A DNA stretch of 64,000 nt. Source: Leishmania mexicana MHOM/GT/2001/U1103. Its lineage: Eukaryota; Euglenozoa; Kinetoplastea; Trypanosomatida; Trypanosomatidae. This document shows positions 18,669 to 28,957 of the stretch, piece after piece. Numbering within the stretch: the stretch's first letter is position 1; each line of letters begins with the position of its first letter. The notes beneath the pieces are model-generated. The model had not been told where the DNA came from. It did no database searches and saw only the letters and a list, made by a program, of their open reading frames with translations. The translations under genes and the position numbers were made by a program. Where the stretch lies: the NCBI RefSeq assembly GCF_000234665.1, contig NC_018328.1, positions 1 to 64,000 on the forward strand, written 5' to 3'.

Positions 18669-19508
18669 ATGTCTGGTGAGTGCGTGTACGACTTGGTGAC
18701 CGCCAGCGACCCCGTAGGGGCAGGGGGGAACGTGGTGACCGTCAAGCCCGCTGCCACCGCCAAGAAGAGTCGCCGAGCACCACCGCCTACGGCGTCCACC
18801 TTTGGCATTCACGGCACAAGCGCTGTTGTAGCGAACGCCGGGGGCGAGTTCACAGACGCGTCGGTACACCCCTCGCGGAAGCCCATTGGGACTTTTGGCC
18901 GCGAGGTTGGCCCGACCGTGACCCCGGAGAACTTTCTCCGCAAAAACGAAGGTCCGCTCACTGCCAGCCGCGGTGCACCGACTGTAGATAACTCCGCGTT
19001 TAAGAAGAGCGAATACCACCGCGAAAAGGCAAAGCCCGACGTGCCTTTGCGTAACGAGCGCCCTGTCATGGGATTACGGACAGAGAAGAACTTTGTAGTC
19101 GCCAACGCGGTGGAGAACACGTTGGCAGTGCCTACCAAGGTAACACCAGCCCCGAAACCTCGTGCGACGGATCGAGAGGACTTTGCCAAGGTGCCGCAGT
19201 ACATCACAGAAATCAAAGAAGACATAAAAGCGCGCAAGCAGATGCTCGAAGACGAAAAGGCGGCGGACAGAACTGCACAGGAGCGGTGGTCGGAAATTTC
19301 TCCGTCGGAGCTGGCGCAGCTGCTTGATGGCCTTCAACGTCGCTGGGACGCACTCAACAAGGATTACCAGACGAAAGGATTCAGCAAGTTGGAAACACCG
19401 TCGCAGCGTGCACATCAGGAGCTCGTAGAGAAGCAACTCGTGGCCGTAGAGTTTGCAATGCAAAAGCTTAGCCGGCAGCACGTCTTCGTATTCGACGATC
19501 AGAAGTGA
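18669..19508 (+). CDS. Enkurin-domain flagellar protein
   Basis: The 279-residue protein ends in an enkurin domain (about residues 175-275): YITEIKEDIKARKQ, then SPSELAQLLDGLQRRWDALN and a helix containing LETPSQRAHQELVEKQLVAVE. Enkurin is a calmodulin-binding, microtubule-associated protein; in other ciliates and flagellates it is found inside axonemal doublets, so a flagellar axoneme location is expected here. The N-terminal 170 residues are basic, Pro/Ala-rich and probably disordered, with repeated short K-E-N-F and R-P-V-M-G segments that may thread along tubulin. The frame opens at a TTG four codons upstream; the ATG is the natural start. Confidence 0.88.
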   Translation: MSGECVYDLVTASDPVGAGGNVVTVKPAATAKKSRRAPPPTASTFGIHGTSAVVANAGGEFTDASVHPSRKPIGTFGREVGPTVTPENFLRKNEGPLTASRGAPTVDNSAFKKSEYHREKAKPDVPLRNERPVMGLRTEKNFVVANAVENTLAVPTKVTPAPKPRATDREDFAKVPQYITEIKEDIKARKQMLEDEKAADRTAQERWSEISPSELAQLLDGLQRRWDALNKDYQTKGFSKLETPSQRAHQELVEKQLVAVEFAMQKLSRQHVFVFDDQK

Positions 19509-20427
19509 GCCCTCACGTGTGCGTTGCCGCCTCTCTCGCAGGCTCGTGAGTAGGAGGTTAGACGCGTGCTTCAGCGAGTGTGCGCTGCATCAATACAGGC
19601 GTTTTTCGTTTGTAAGAATGAAATGTACCTTTTTCCCTCTTTGTCTCCTTTCTTCGTGCTCGTTTCCAAGCGCGTCTCGCAGCTGTGCCCCCGCTCAGGG
19701 CTGCCTTTATTGTGCCATACCGCGGTTGTTGCTGTTAGAGTCCGCGACTTGAGGGCGACCGGGCGAGGGATGCGGGAGCGGCAGCTGATATAGATGACTG
19801 AAGCAGTGGGCTGGTTTTGGTGAACTGAAGACGGTCGGTGCTGTATGTGTATGCGTGTGTTTGTGCGCGCGCGGCTGCGTCGGTGCTTCTTTGGGTGCCG
19901 GATGTATAGATGACACTCTGGTGTTTTGGTTTGCGCACTTGTGCGCACGCTGATGTACCTCTCTTCTTGTTTTGTCTGCGCATGTTCGAGCAGTGCAATG
20001 AAAGCGAACACGGCAACACGCAGCTGTTGGACACGTTGGTGGCGCCAATAGGAATGCCCGACTTCAGTGTTTGCCTTTTTGCAACGGCTCCCGACATAAC
20101 GTAGCGCCGTGGGTGCAGGGGAAGGCATCACAGGCAGCGAGGCCATGATCTGCTGCCTATCGATATCACAGAACCAACGTGGATGTGCCTACCACTTCGG
20201 CTACGGAGCTGCCTCGAGCGGCCTACTCATCATTGCCCCCCTTACCCTCTTTCCTTTTTGATTGGTGAACGGCGTGCACTCACTGCGGCGTGCCCTTCTC
20301 GGCTGTTGCCGTTTTTGTTTTGTTCTTCTCCCTGGTTTCCTGTGCCTCTTCGGGAGATTCCTGGTTGCAGGCATCCGCTGCACGGGTTTATGCCGTTGAT
20401 AGGGCTGCAAGGAAGAAACCAAGGAGA
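19509..20427. other. Intergenic region
   Basis: No gene is seen. A GT/GC-rich patch (19845-19875) is present. Pyrimidine-rich sequence at 20300-20350 leads to AG at 20355-20356 and 20369-20370, downstream of the GTG at 20290 that opens the next frame. Confidence 0.45.
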
Positions 20428-21744
20428 ATGTTCTTTGACCAGCGCCGCGTACTGACGGAGGATGCGCCGCGAAGGCCGTACCAGAATAATACCTCTACGG
20501 CATCCTTCGAGTGCCCACTTCTCAAAGGGCTGCACTACGGGCAGCGGAAGCTGATGCTGTCGGAAGTGGAGTTTTTGGTACAGATTTCCATGCGCAACAG
20601 AAGCTGCGGCAGCGGTGCATCCCCGAAGAAGGTGCTTGTCGTGTACGCCGGCGCTGCTTGCGGACTTCATTTGCCGTTTCTCTTTTCTCTTTTTCCGGCG
20701 CTTGATTTTGTTCTCATTGACCCAGCGCCGTTTTGCCCACAAGTCACGGAAATTGCGTCGAAGGAGGGGACCTGTGTGCTGGAGCTCATCGAAGGACTCT
20801 GCACCGCGGAGCTGTGCTTGCGGATTCGGCGTACCTACCACGAAACGCATGACATTTTCTTGGTGAGTGACATCCGTTCTGGCGAACCTACGGGCATGTC
20901 GCTGAATCAGGAGCACACGGACATGATCCAGCAAGACAACAACGCCCAGCGAGAGTGGTGTTTCTCGCTGGAGGTAGAGGCGGCAATGCTGAAGTTTCAC
21001 CCTCCTTATCCGGCCGCCAAGGATAGTGACCCGGCCAACTACAAAGCACAGGACGCGACGGTGGAGGAGTACACATACCTGGACGGAACACAGCTGCTTG
21101 GGGTCTGGGCACCCAAATCTTCCTCAGAGGTGCGTTTGGTCGTCGTCGGACCGTTCAAGCGCGGCTACGAGGCGCCTACTCGACGCTACTACTGTACAGT
21201 GCACGAGGAGCAGTGCTACGCGTACAACATGGATAATCGGTACGAGAAGGACTGCGCGGCCGAGCGCCTCATCCTGGAGACGTACCTCAGCGCTTTTCCA
21301 GGCGCGTACAAATCCGTCGAACAACTCTCCAAAACGCTCAGTGTGCGGCTGGAGTATCCGCTGTTTTGTCCACTCGAGCCAGGGTTTACCGAGCAACATG
21401 CGCGATGGGTGACACTGCTGTACTCGACCAGGAAGCCCTCTGCTCTCCAGTACTTTGACTTGCTAAAGAACGACATGCCCGTTGAGCAGGTGGCAGGCCT
21501 TGTGACGAAGTACAAGGACTGCTGCGAGATCCCTGCTGGAGTTAAAGTCGGCGAGATCGAGTTGACACCTCATTTTTGGTCCGTCTTTGCAGCCGGTGAC
21601 TTTGCTGTTGTGTACTGCTTCCCCGTTGTTCGATGGGGGTGGAAGCAGCACGCGCATCGACGCCAGCCGAACAAGCAACAAGGCGAGGGCGAAAAGCGCC
21701 ATTGCCGGTTTGCCGGGAAAAAGCGAACGGCCAACGCTGCTTGA
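20428..21744 (+). CDS. Cap-4 nucleoside 2'-O-methyltransferase (MTr2/MTr3-like, VP39-fold)
   Basis: This 438-residue enzyme belongs to the VP39-like mRNA cap 2'-O-methyltransferases, which in trypanosomatids methylate ribose positions of the hypermodified cap-4 on the spliced leader, in the nucleus. The SAM-binding motif is VVYAGAACGLHLPFL (72-86) with the acidic end FVLIDP (94-99). The catalytic K-D-K-E tetrad is complete: K41, D148 (in VSDIRS), K189 and E234. The C-terminal 140 residues are an extension rich in Arg/Lys at the very end (HAHRRQPNKQQGEG), a possible nuclear signal. The size is closer to the MTr2 than the larger MTr3 of T. brucei as I remember them. Start: ATG follows the likely splice acceptor; the GTG at 20290 would add a spurious hydrophobic leader. 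Confidence 0.88.
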   Translation: MFFDQRRVLTEDAPRRPYQNNTSTASFECPLLKGLHYGQRKLMLSEVEFLVQISMRNRSCGSGASPKKVLVVYAGAACGLHLPFLFSLFPALDFVLIDPAPFCPQVTEIASKEGTCVLELIEGLCTAELCLRIRRTYHETHDIFLVSDIRSGEPTGMSLNQEHTDMIQQDNNAQREWCFSLEVEAAMLKFHPPYPAAKDSDPANYKAQDATVEEYTYLDGTQLLGVWAPKSSSEVRLVVVGPFKRGYEAPTRRYYCTVHEEQCYAYNMDNRYEKDCAAERLILETYLSAFPGAYKSVEQLSKTLSVRLEYPLFCPLEPGFTEQHARWVTLLYSTRKPSALQYFDLLKNDMPVEQVAGLVTKYKDCCEIPAGVKVGEIELTPHFWSVFAAGDFAVVYCFPVVRWGWKQHAHRRQPNKQQGEGEKRHCRFAGKKRTANAA

Positions 21745-22553
21745 CAGGCGACAGCTGAGGCGGGTGCGGAAGACCTTGGTGTTGTTCTCTCTGGCCACCT
21801 ACGGCAGCAGTCTCGGGGGCTGCTCGCGACGAAGCTTCTTGAGTCACTTCCTCGCAGGCTGCGCAGGGTGAGAGAGGGAGAAATGAAGCGAAGTAGCGCT
21901 GAATTCGGTCGAGCGATGTGTTCTGCGTTGAACTGCGCTCGTGTCTCAGAGGCAGTGCGCAACAAGGGAAAGAAGAAAAGAAAACGGAGCCCAACAGAGT
22001 CGAATCGCCGAAGTGGCCGCGGTACTGAAAGTAGTGCAGGACCAGACAAAGGTTCTCGAACCGATGACACGGAAGTTTCCCTCTGCTGGTTTCTTTCAGA
22101 CGCTGCGGAAAAGCCTATCTGGAGATCTTCCCTCTCGTCTCCTCCACGATTTCCAGCACAGTGTCACGCGATTTTCATCGCTGCTGACAAATTTGGCTGA
22201 GGTGGGGAGGGGGTGGTGATGTGTATGTGGGCGAGCAAACATCAATATTAGGGTGACTGAAGTACAGAATATGATTTAGTCTTGTCTTCCTCTTTCGTTC
22301 ACTGCTCTCCTCCGCTGTTGGATGTGGTGCTCACACTCCCCCCCCGTCCAATCTCCGCATCCATTTTTCGATACTGGCACTGTGCTCGTGCTATTACTAC
22401 GGTTGCGCACCTCTCACGACACCCCCTCACGCATAGATCGCACTTTATTCTCCACGCTCAACTCATATTTTTTTTTAGTCGCCTGGCCAGTTCATTTTCT
22501 CGTCTTGTAGTTGGTGCTAGCCGAGGAAACACACACACACCCACACACAAAAG
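21745..22553. other. Intergenic region
   Basis: No gene is supported, although a Lys/Arg-rich frame of 110 codons lies at 21868-22200. A T9 run before AG 22477-22478 is a strong splice acceptor, and a CA microsatellite lies at 22529-22548 just before the next ATG. Confidence 0.45.
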
Positions 22554-24221
22554 ATGAAAATCACGATCAATATTGAACTCGCACACTCGGAGCTGTACAA
22601 GGCGGCACACCTTCAGCAGACAGTGTCCGAGCTAGACCCGAATGCGGTGGTGCGATTCAAGACGGATACAAGCTTCCTAGCACAGCGCATCAAGGATGCG
22701 GTGAAGGCAAAGCAGTACGACACAATAGTGAGCGAGCTGGTCCACCGTCTCTCAGATCCTGCGTCCTTTGCGGATAGCCTAGAGGTAATGTGCTCAATCG
22801 CGTTCTTCAGCAAAGGCCGTGTGGACAGCGGCGAGAGCGTTGCTCCATTTGTAGAAGTGCTTAGTCGTCTGCCTGAGGAGGCGAAGACGCACGCAAGGGA
22901 GGCGATCGTGCAGCGCGCGATGACGTTTCTGTCGAAGCCACGGCGCCTGGACTGTAGCCGTGCACCCTTAATCGGCTATGCGGAGACCTTGGCCATGATG
23001 ACGCGAAGGGAGCTGCTGAGCGTCCGTAGTGTCGTTGGGACTTTGGTGCAAATGATCGAGAACGACACGACTCGGACTGCTGGCATGACGTGCCTGGGCA
23101 AATTAATGGAAGTCTCGTACGAGGCTGTCCGGAACTGCGACACTGCGATGCTGAGTGCTTTGAGAAGCGCGGTTCGCCTCGCACAGATGAACGATACATT
23201 CCTGTACGACGTGGAGTACATTATGGAGGCATTTGGATGGTCGCCGTACAAGCCGGCGCTGAGCCTGCGTCGCTCCAGCTGCCATCACGAGTACCCCATT
23301 CTCTCTCTTGCCTACTGCGGTGGTGCGAACCATCGCGAGGTGGTGGTGAGCTCCTCGTCGGACGGCACGATAGGAACGTGGGACGGCGTCGGCGTGCTGC
23401 TGCAGAACGTCCTCCTTTCGCGCCATTACGCTTCTTGCTTAGACCTCACAAACCGCGGCCATACCCTGATCGTCGGCGCGGTGGGGCGGTACACCAATAC
23501 TCCGCCGGCCGTGATCTTTTACAATGAAGATGGCAATCGCAAGGCGCAGTGGCAGGAGTGCGGCGGCACTGAGCCCGACGACGCTAACTTCATCTCTAGC
23601 CTCAAGTGTCTGAAGGACTCGTCCGGGTCACGGTACTGCGTCGGCGTGCAAACGTCGAACGCGAACTCCCTCATGATCTTCGACGGTCAGCACGTGACGC
23701 AGCGCTACTTTGATCACACGGACATCATCACCACCATTCACGTTCCCAGTGACCGCGAGAATCTGGTCATCACCGGGTCTCGCGACTGCTCGACGCTGAT
23801 CTACGACCTCCGAGACCCTCGCAACGTCAGCGCGGCAACGCACCACACGAACACTGTTTCCTGCATCACGAGCTGTGACAACAACCTCTTCACAGCTGGA
23901 CTCGACAAGCGCGTTGTTGTGGAGGACTTTCGAATGCTGCGCAGCCCAAACGTGCATCGCGACATGGACAGCGCTGTGTTGAGTATGTCTGTTAGCAATT
24001 CTCTACAGTGTGCCGTGGCGACGCTTACAGGTGTGTACCTGATCAACTTTTCTAGCAGCACCTCCGTACCTACGTCGTCGCGCTCCGACTGTGGCGGGGG
24101 TGCCTCTCGCTACAACGCCGTATGCTGGAACAATGCCGGCACCATCCTCTTCGGCGGCGGCGAGGCACACACACTGGATTTGTTTGCCCCTGCGTACGAG
24201 CTAAACTCTTTTGAGGTTTAA
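22554..24221 (+). CDS. WD40-repeat protein with helical N-terminus
   Basis: The 555-residue product starts with a helical region (about 1-235; LDPNAVVRFKTDTSFLAQRI and similar) and continues with WD40-type blades from about 240 to the end: VVSSSSDGTIGTWD, VITGSRDCSTLIYDLRDP, LFTAGLDKRVVVEDFR and ILFGGGEAHTLDLF. This is probably one seven-bladed propeller serving as a scaffold. I cannot assign a complex or pathway. The start ATG directly follows a CA-rich leader and a strong acceptor. Its 3' flank holds SIDER copy 1 about 720 bases after the stop, so the mRNA may carry the element in its 3' UTR. Confidence 0.85.
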   Translation: MKITINIELAHSELYKAAHLQQTVSELDPNAVVRFKTDTSFLAQRIKDAVKAKQYDTIVSELVHRLSDPASFADSLEVMCSIAFFSKGRVDSGESVAPFVEVLSRLPEEAKTHAREAIVQRAMTFLSKPRRLDCSRAPLIGYAETLAMMTRRELLSVRSVVGTLVQMIENDTTRTAGMTCLGKLMEVSYEAVRNCDTAMLSALRSAVRLAQMNDTFLYDVEYIMEAFGWSPYKPALSLRRSSCHHEYPILSLAYCGGANHREVVVSSSSDGTIGTWDGVGVLLQNVLLSRHYASCLDLTNRGHTLIVGAVGRYTNTPPAVIFYNEDGNRKAQWQECGGTEPDDANFISSLKCLKDSSGSRYCVGVQTSNANSLMIFDGQHVTQRYFDHTDIITTIHVPSDRENLVITGSRDCSTLIYDLRDPRNVSAATHHTNTVSCITSCDNNLFTAGLDKRVVVEDFRMLRSPNVHRDMDSAVLSMSVSNSLQCAVATLTGVYLINFSSSTSVPTSSRSDCGGGASRYNAVCWNNAGTILFGGGEAHTLDLFAPAYELNSFEV

Positions 24222-24939
24222 TGGGTGTATCGTGCATCCATGCGGGGCTACAGGGTCAGCAAAGAGAAGCTAAACGCAAAAAAAATATGGAGGCGGAAGC
24301 AGCTCGAGCGTGACGTAGTCGCATACTGCAGCAGCGTGGGCTGAGTGTAGATTCTATGTGGTGCCTCACCTGACCCCCTCCTCCTCTCCTACGCTTTCCC
24401 TGACCCCTCTTCCCGATCTCCTCCCACAACTGTTAGCAATGTGTCTCCGCAGTCGATGTCCCGACCTCATTTTCAGCGCCTACACAGGTGAGGTGCCCTT
24501 GCACTCTCCTCCGTGTTTTCTTTTCTCTACTTTCCTCCGTTTGTTGCATGTAATGTTATAACATGAAGAGAAGGAGTGCGAGCTGACGCCCATGGCCTCT
24601 CTCCCTAAACACCCACGCGTCATTGTCTCAGTAAGGACTTGAAGAGCATTGATGCGCAGAGTAGCCGGGTGGGGCAGCGGTGTGTGTAAGAGAGAGGCGG
24701 TATTGACGTACCGATCAAGCGTGTGCTTGGTTGTTTGTGTTCTTTTACATTTATGCCTTTACTTTGGTGACTGAATCCGGCGTGGAGTGCAGCAGCTGCG
24801 TGCTGCCATGTGTTGCTCTTCTGTTCTCTTTTTCATTTCCAATCCTTCGTGTCCTCCGGTGTCAATCTTCCTGGATCCGCGTTCGTTTCCTGTTTCTTTT
24901 TTCTGTTGTCTCTTACTCTACACGGAACCCCTCACGACA
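24222..24939. other. 3' UTR / intergenic region before SIDER copy 1
   Basis: No gene is seen; the stretch is pyrimidine-rich. Confidence 0.45.
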
Positions 24940-25496
24940 GGAGGACACCTTTGGCGCGGTGTCTCAGGGTTCAGTGCCCGCTGCGGGCGAGGAAGCCAAG
25001 CAGCCGCCCTCTCCCCTGTCAATGCCGAACCAGATCCGGTGCTGGCAGGGTCAGGTACCTGCGACGTGAGGAGGTCAGAGCGACGTGAGGCTGCTGATGT
25101 CGGAGGTGGGGCTGTGGATGGATCTGCGGCGGAGCGTCCTGGGGCAGCGAAGTCATATATACACTATCCATATTATGGGCAGGACTCCAACGTGACGCGA
25201 ACGCAGCCCACGCGGCCCTCGTACTGCCTCCTGGCACGGGATGCCTCAACCACCCCGAGGAGGATGCACGAGGTGGCGGCTGGCATAGCAGGAGCGGCTG
25301 TGTGGCGACCTGCAGAGCGGGAGGTGGGTGTAGCTCGAGGCAGGGGCCGTGCTCGGGTGACGGAGTCGGCGCATTTCGTGTACCGCGTGTGTCTACGGCT
25401 GCTTGGAACCACGCGATGGGGCCTGTGGCCGGCTGGCCGGGGGAGGCGCGGTAGGGTGGTGTCTGAGGCATGCTGTGTGGCAGAATGGCCACGTTG
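24940..25496 (+). mobile_element. SIDER2-type retroposon, copy 1, with Pr77-like 5' hallmark
   Basis: A 557-base element, on my reading identical base for base to the copy at 29415-29971. Its first ~80 bases follow the Pr77 signature of the ingi/L1Tc clade: a hairpin GACACC/GGTGTC (24944-24949 with 24958-24963), the block TCAGGGTTCAGTGCC, a hairpin GCCCG-CTG-CGGGC (24976-24988) and GAGGAAGCCAAGCAG. In L1Tc this region is an HDV-like ribozyme and promoter. The partner strand for the first helix (needed to pair with TCAGGG) is missing at the 5' edge, so the ribozyme is probably dead. SIDER2 elements in 3' UTRs are known to destabilise Leishmania mRNAs. The usual A-rich tail is absent; a G10 run follows at 25499-25508. 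Confidence 0.85.
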
Positions 25497-26173
25497 GCGG
25501 GGGGGGGGAGGAAGAACTGTACACTGATGCATATGTGTGCACCGACAGCTACAAGGGTTAGTGATGTGCGGAGGAAGTGTGAGGATGTCATTGCCGGGAA
25601 TGGACGACAAACGTCAGTGTGGCATCCGTGCGATAGAAAAGAAACACGAAGAAGAGTCACCCATCTCAGACGAAGTGCGCATTGCACGTCTTCCTGGTTT
25701 TGCCGGACGCGCTCACCACTCGCATTTCCGCAGCGACCCCGGCTTTGCCCCTCTTGCCTCACCGTACGTAACCGACATTGAACAGAACACGCTTGTGTTT
25801 TTTTTCGCCGGTCAAGACCAATAGCCCTGGTGAGCAGAAAGAAGAATGCGCTAGGCGAACCCTGCATGGAGACGATCGCTTCTGGGCATCTATGGTTATC
25901 ACCACCCATCGCAACTTTCCTCTGTTTGATTCCTTGTTCTCTTTTTGTTGGTGTATGTGTGTGTGTGGGGGGGGGTAAACGCTCTGTGCACTGGTGGCGT
26001 TGCCTCGAACGGCGGATAAACGACCACGGCCTCCACTTACAGCACAAACGATCGCGCAGATTAGTTCGTAGAGAGCGATAGAGAAGGGCGAGGAGGAAGC
26101 GGCGCACGCAAAGTAACGGCATCATTCGGGTGCCAGTACACTTTTTTATCCCCTAATTAAGACGAAAGGAGAC
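25497..26173. other. Intergenic region after SIDER copy 1
   Basis: No gene is seen. G10 at 25499-25508 and a GT tract ending in G9 at 25967-25975 are simple repeats. The tract cttttttatcccctaattaag ends in AG at 26160-26161, a likely acceptor for the ankyrin gene with a 12-base leader. Confidence 0.45.
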
Positions 26174-27358
26174 ATGGACGACGGAACTCGCATTACCGAG
26201 GATGTGGAGAAGTTTCTTCGCGCTGCGCGCTCGCGCGACACGGCAGATTGCAGCCGAATGCTGAAGGAAAAGCCTGAGCTCGTGAACTCCGTCGAGGCTG
26301 GTGGCTACGCTGCCCTCCACTTTGCCGCCTTCAACGGTGATGCGGAGATGATTCGCCTTCTGCTAGAGTACAAGGCGGATCTGAGCATCGAGAACCTGGA
26401 CGGCAACACGCCTCTTGTCATGGGTGTGAAGGGACGACAGCTGGAGTGCATTCGCATTCTGGCAAACGCGGGAGCCGATGTAAACAAGGAGTCCCCCTCA
26501 GGAAGCGCGGCTGCGCACTACGCCGCATCTATGGGATACCTGGACTGCCTCCGCCTTCTTGTGGAGCTGGGGGCCAAGACGATCTACGGGGAGAACGAAG
26601 CGGGGACTCTGCTTCACTGGGCGTGCCACTCTGGTGACGTCAACTGTATCGGCGCCGTCATTTACGAGTTTAAAGTGCCAATCAACGCAGTGGACAAGCA
26701 CGGCGGAACGGCTCTGTTCACAGCCATTTTCATGAAGAAAATGGAGGCAGCGGAGTTCCTAATTGAGCATGGCGCGACGGTCAACATCGCCATTGCCAAC
26801 GACGGCAGCACGCCGCTGCACATTGCTGTAGAGCATGCAGACTCGGAGTGCGTCCGCCTACTGTGCAGCTGCGGCGCCGACGCTAGCGCCAAGAACGAGG
26901 AGGGCAAGACGCCGCTGGAGTTGGCGAAGGCCGCCAACAAGACTAATGCTGTCAAGGAACTCGAGAAGGCGCAGGTACCGCAGGAAAAGCGTGCTGATGA
27001 GGCGGCGCGGTTCAAGAACCAGGGCAACAAGGTGTTCCAGCAGGGCGAGAACGTCAAGGCTGCGAAGTTCTACACCCTCTCCATTCACCTCGACCCCACC
27101 AACCACGTCTACTACAGCAACCGCGCCGCCTGCTACTTCAACCAGCACTTCTACACGGGAGCTTACTGGGATGCTCTGCGCTGTATTGCACTCGACCCGT
27201 CGTGGCCGAAGGGCTACCTGCGCAAAGCCGCCACTGAGCTTGCGCTGAAGAAGTACAGTGACGCACTCACCACCGCCTCACAGGGCCTGAAACTCGACCC
27301 CACGAACAAGGACCTCCAGCAAGTGAAGGACGAGGCGTTCAAGATGCTGAAAAGGTGA
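26174..27358 (+). CDS. Ankyrin-repeat protein with C-terminal TPR co-chaperone domain
   Basis: The 394-residue protein has about six ankyrin repeats (residues 35-265; for example GGYAALHFAAFNGDAEMIRL and DGSTPLHIAVEHADSECVRL) followed by a three-repeat TPR domain (about 277-390). The TPR domain has all five carboxylate-clamp residues with family spacing: K281, N285, N316, K346 and R350. That clamp binds the C-terminal EEVD tail of Hsp70 or Hsp90, so the protein is likely a co-chaperone whose ankyrin part chooses the client. It lies between the two identical SIDER copies together with the PEX11-like gene. Domain calls are firm; the client and compartment are unknown. Confidence 0.92.
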   Translation: MDDGTRITEDVEKFLRAARSRDTADCSRMLKEKPELVNSVEAGGYAALHFAAFNGDAEMIRLLLEYKADLSIENLDGNTPLVMGVKGRQLECIRILANAGADVNKESPSGSAAAHYAASMGYLDCLRLLVELGAKTIYGENEAGTLLHWACHSGDVNCIGAVIYEFKVPINAVDKHGGTALFTAIFMKKMEAAEFLIEHGATVNIAIANDGSTPLHIAVEHADSECVRLLCSCGADASAKNEEGKTPLELAKAANKTNAVKELEKAQVPQEKRADEAARFKNQGNKVFQQGENVKAAKFYTLSIHLDPTNHVYYSNRAACYFNQHFYTGAYWDALRCIALDPSWPKGYLRKAATELALKKYSDALTTASQGLKLDPTNKDLQQVKDEAFKMLKR

Positions 27359-28294
27359 TCAAAGGAGCAGTTTCTCGAAAGGAAAAGAACGCTCAGGCTG
27401 CTCTCCGCCCCTCTCCCTGTAAGCGACGGCGAAGAGAAGGGGTAGGAGCGAGGAAGGACTTGCCTAGCGTTGTGGAGATAAGCCGCCGTCAGCGCAGTTT
27501 TTGTAGGGCGGTGGTGGTGCAGGGTGCACGTGGGATTTGAGATTGGAATGTTGCGGGTGTCTGTCAGGGTCTCTCTCTCGTTGCAGGTGTGAATGCGTGG
27601 GTGTTTGCTAACGTACTTCTTGGCGGATGTGAAGGGTGCCGTCACGTCGCTGAGGGCAACGGAATGCGAAGCAGAAGTACAGAGAGTAGATCAGCCCCGA
27701 CCTCTTTTTCGCTGCGGGAGGGCACATGGGTGCGCTTAATCGGCTTCACGGTCACCGCTGCTTTCTGCGTGTCCGCGAGTAGACGCGACGTATCTTGTGT
27801 TCACACCCATTTCCTTTGTGTAGCTCTATTTTTGATCTTTAGTAACGCCCCTACGAGAAAACGAGGCCTCTCAAGGCGCGGAGCAGGTAGCGCCATTGGT
27901 CTTGCATCTCCTGTAACGACTTCTCTCCTTCGTGTGGCACTTGAGCTGCCCTCTACCGCCATGTGGAAAATGCACTTGCGCAAGTGGTGGTGTGATGCAC
28001 CTGCAAGCCCAGGCCTGTGTTGCGGCGGCTCCTGCTGCATCGAACCGTTTCCTTGACGTCTGACTCTACACCCTCCTCTTCTTCTCCGCTGTTACCTCGC
28101 GTCGTGTGCCTGTGCATCAGCTGCCCCACTCCTCCGCCTTGCACGATTGCACTCTTGCCGCTTCTCTGTTCAGCGCTGTTTCCCCATTGCAGGCAAGCAC
28201 GCAGCCAGACCACTCGTGCCTGGTACAAAACTTTAGTCTCCGACCCTCTTCGTGTCGCATTTCTCCCTCAACACCCCCCCATCAGAAGTTCAAG
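27359..28294. other. Intergenic region
   Basis: No gene is supported. Two candidate acceptors for the next gene are AG 28191-28192 after ctgtttccccattgc and AG 28284-28285 after caacacccccccatc. Confidence 0.45.
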
Positions 28295-28957
28295 ATGTCC
28301 GTCGTTGGCACTCTTAGCACCTACATGGCCGTGACCGACTCACGCGACAAGATGATCAAGGGCGCCGGGTGCTTCTTCAAGATGTTGGCCGCCCTTTACG
28401 GCAACCCCAACTTCATGAAGACAGGCGCGGCCATGTCCGATGCGCGCTGCTGGATACGCATGCTGTCGTGGCTCAGTAACGTGCAGAAGATCAGTGACGC
28501 GATGGAGAAGCGCATCGTACAGCCCCGCGACGTTCTGTTTGTGCTGCGGGTGCTATTTGACGGCATATTCAGCCTCCTCGACAACATCGTCTTCGCCGGG
28601 CGTTTCTTCAACCCGAATTCTCCAAGCCTGTCACAGATGTCGTATGTCTCGCGCGCGTCCCTCTTCTACGGCTATGCCGTGGCTGTGGTGCTCGACATGT
28701 ATGACCTCATGCGGGATCCGAAAATGCCGAAGCGCGGTGACCGCTGCCTGGTGCTGACGCGCAACGCCTGCGATATGGTTTCAGCCATCGGCAATGTGTG
28801 CCCTGTGGACATCGGCGCGGCCAATGTCGCTGGACTGGGTCTCATCAGCGCCATTATCGCGACCCGTGAACAGCTCCTGGCGGCAGCCACCAAATCTGAC
28901 GGCAATACCATCGGCGCTATCCCAGCAAATGCGGCTGCGCAGCAGCCGAAGAAGTGA
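28295..28957 (+). CDS. PEX11/GIM5-like glycosomal membrane protein
   Basis: The 220-residue protein matches the PEX11 family, membrane proteins that shape and multiply peroxisomes; in kinetoplastids they act on glycosomes (PEX11, GIM5A/B). Visible features are the amphipathic N-terminal half with AGCFFKMLAALYGNP, the helix VLFVLRVLFDGIFSLLDNIVF (about 79-99), the paired Arg/Lys loop RDPKMPKRGDRC, and the C-terminal membrane helix near ANVAGLGLISAIIATREQ, ending in a short Lys tail (PKK). Length is close to T. brucei PEX11. The open frame continues upstream to 28106 but the ATG here gives the family start. It sits 458 bases before SIDER copy 2, so its transcript may be subject to SIDER-linked decay. 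PEX11 versus GIM5 subfamily is not resolved. Confidence 0.88.
   Translation: MSVVGTLSTYMAVTDSRDKMIKGAGCFFKMLAALYGNPNFMKTGAAMSDARCWIRMLSWLSNVQKISDAMEKRIVQPRDVLFVLRVLFDGIFSLLDNIVFAGRFFNPNSPSLSQMSYVSRASLFYGYAVAVVLDMYDLMRDPKMPKRGDRCLVLTRNACDMVSAIGNVCPVDIGAANVAGLGLISAIIATREQLLAAATKSDGNTIGAIPANAAAQQPKK

Noticed and set aside
21868..22200. 110-codon Lys/Arg-rich frame before the WD40 gene
   Set aside because: No domain and no separate splice acceptor or UTR space; likely 3' UTR of the methyltransferase gene.
25019..26125. Long minus-strand open frame (368 codons) over SIDER copy 1 and a similar one (258 codons) over copy 2
   Set aside because: The shared part is only the reverse reading of the identical SIDER sequence, and the flanks differ with low-complexity composition.
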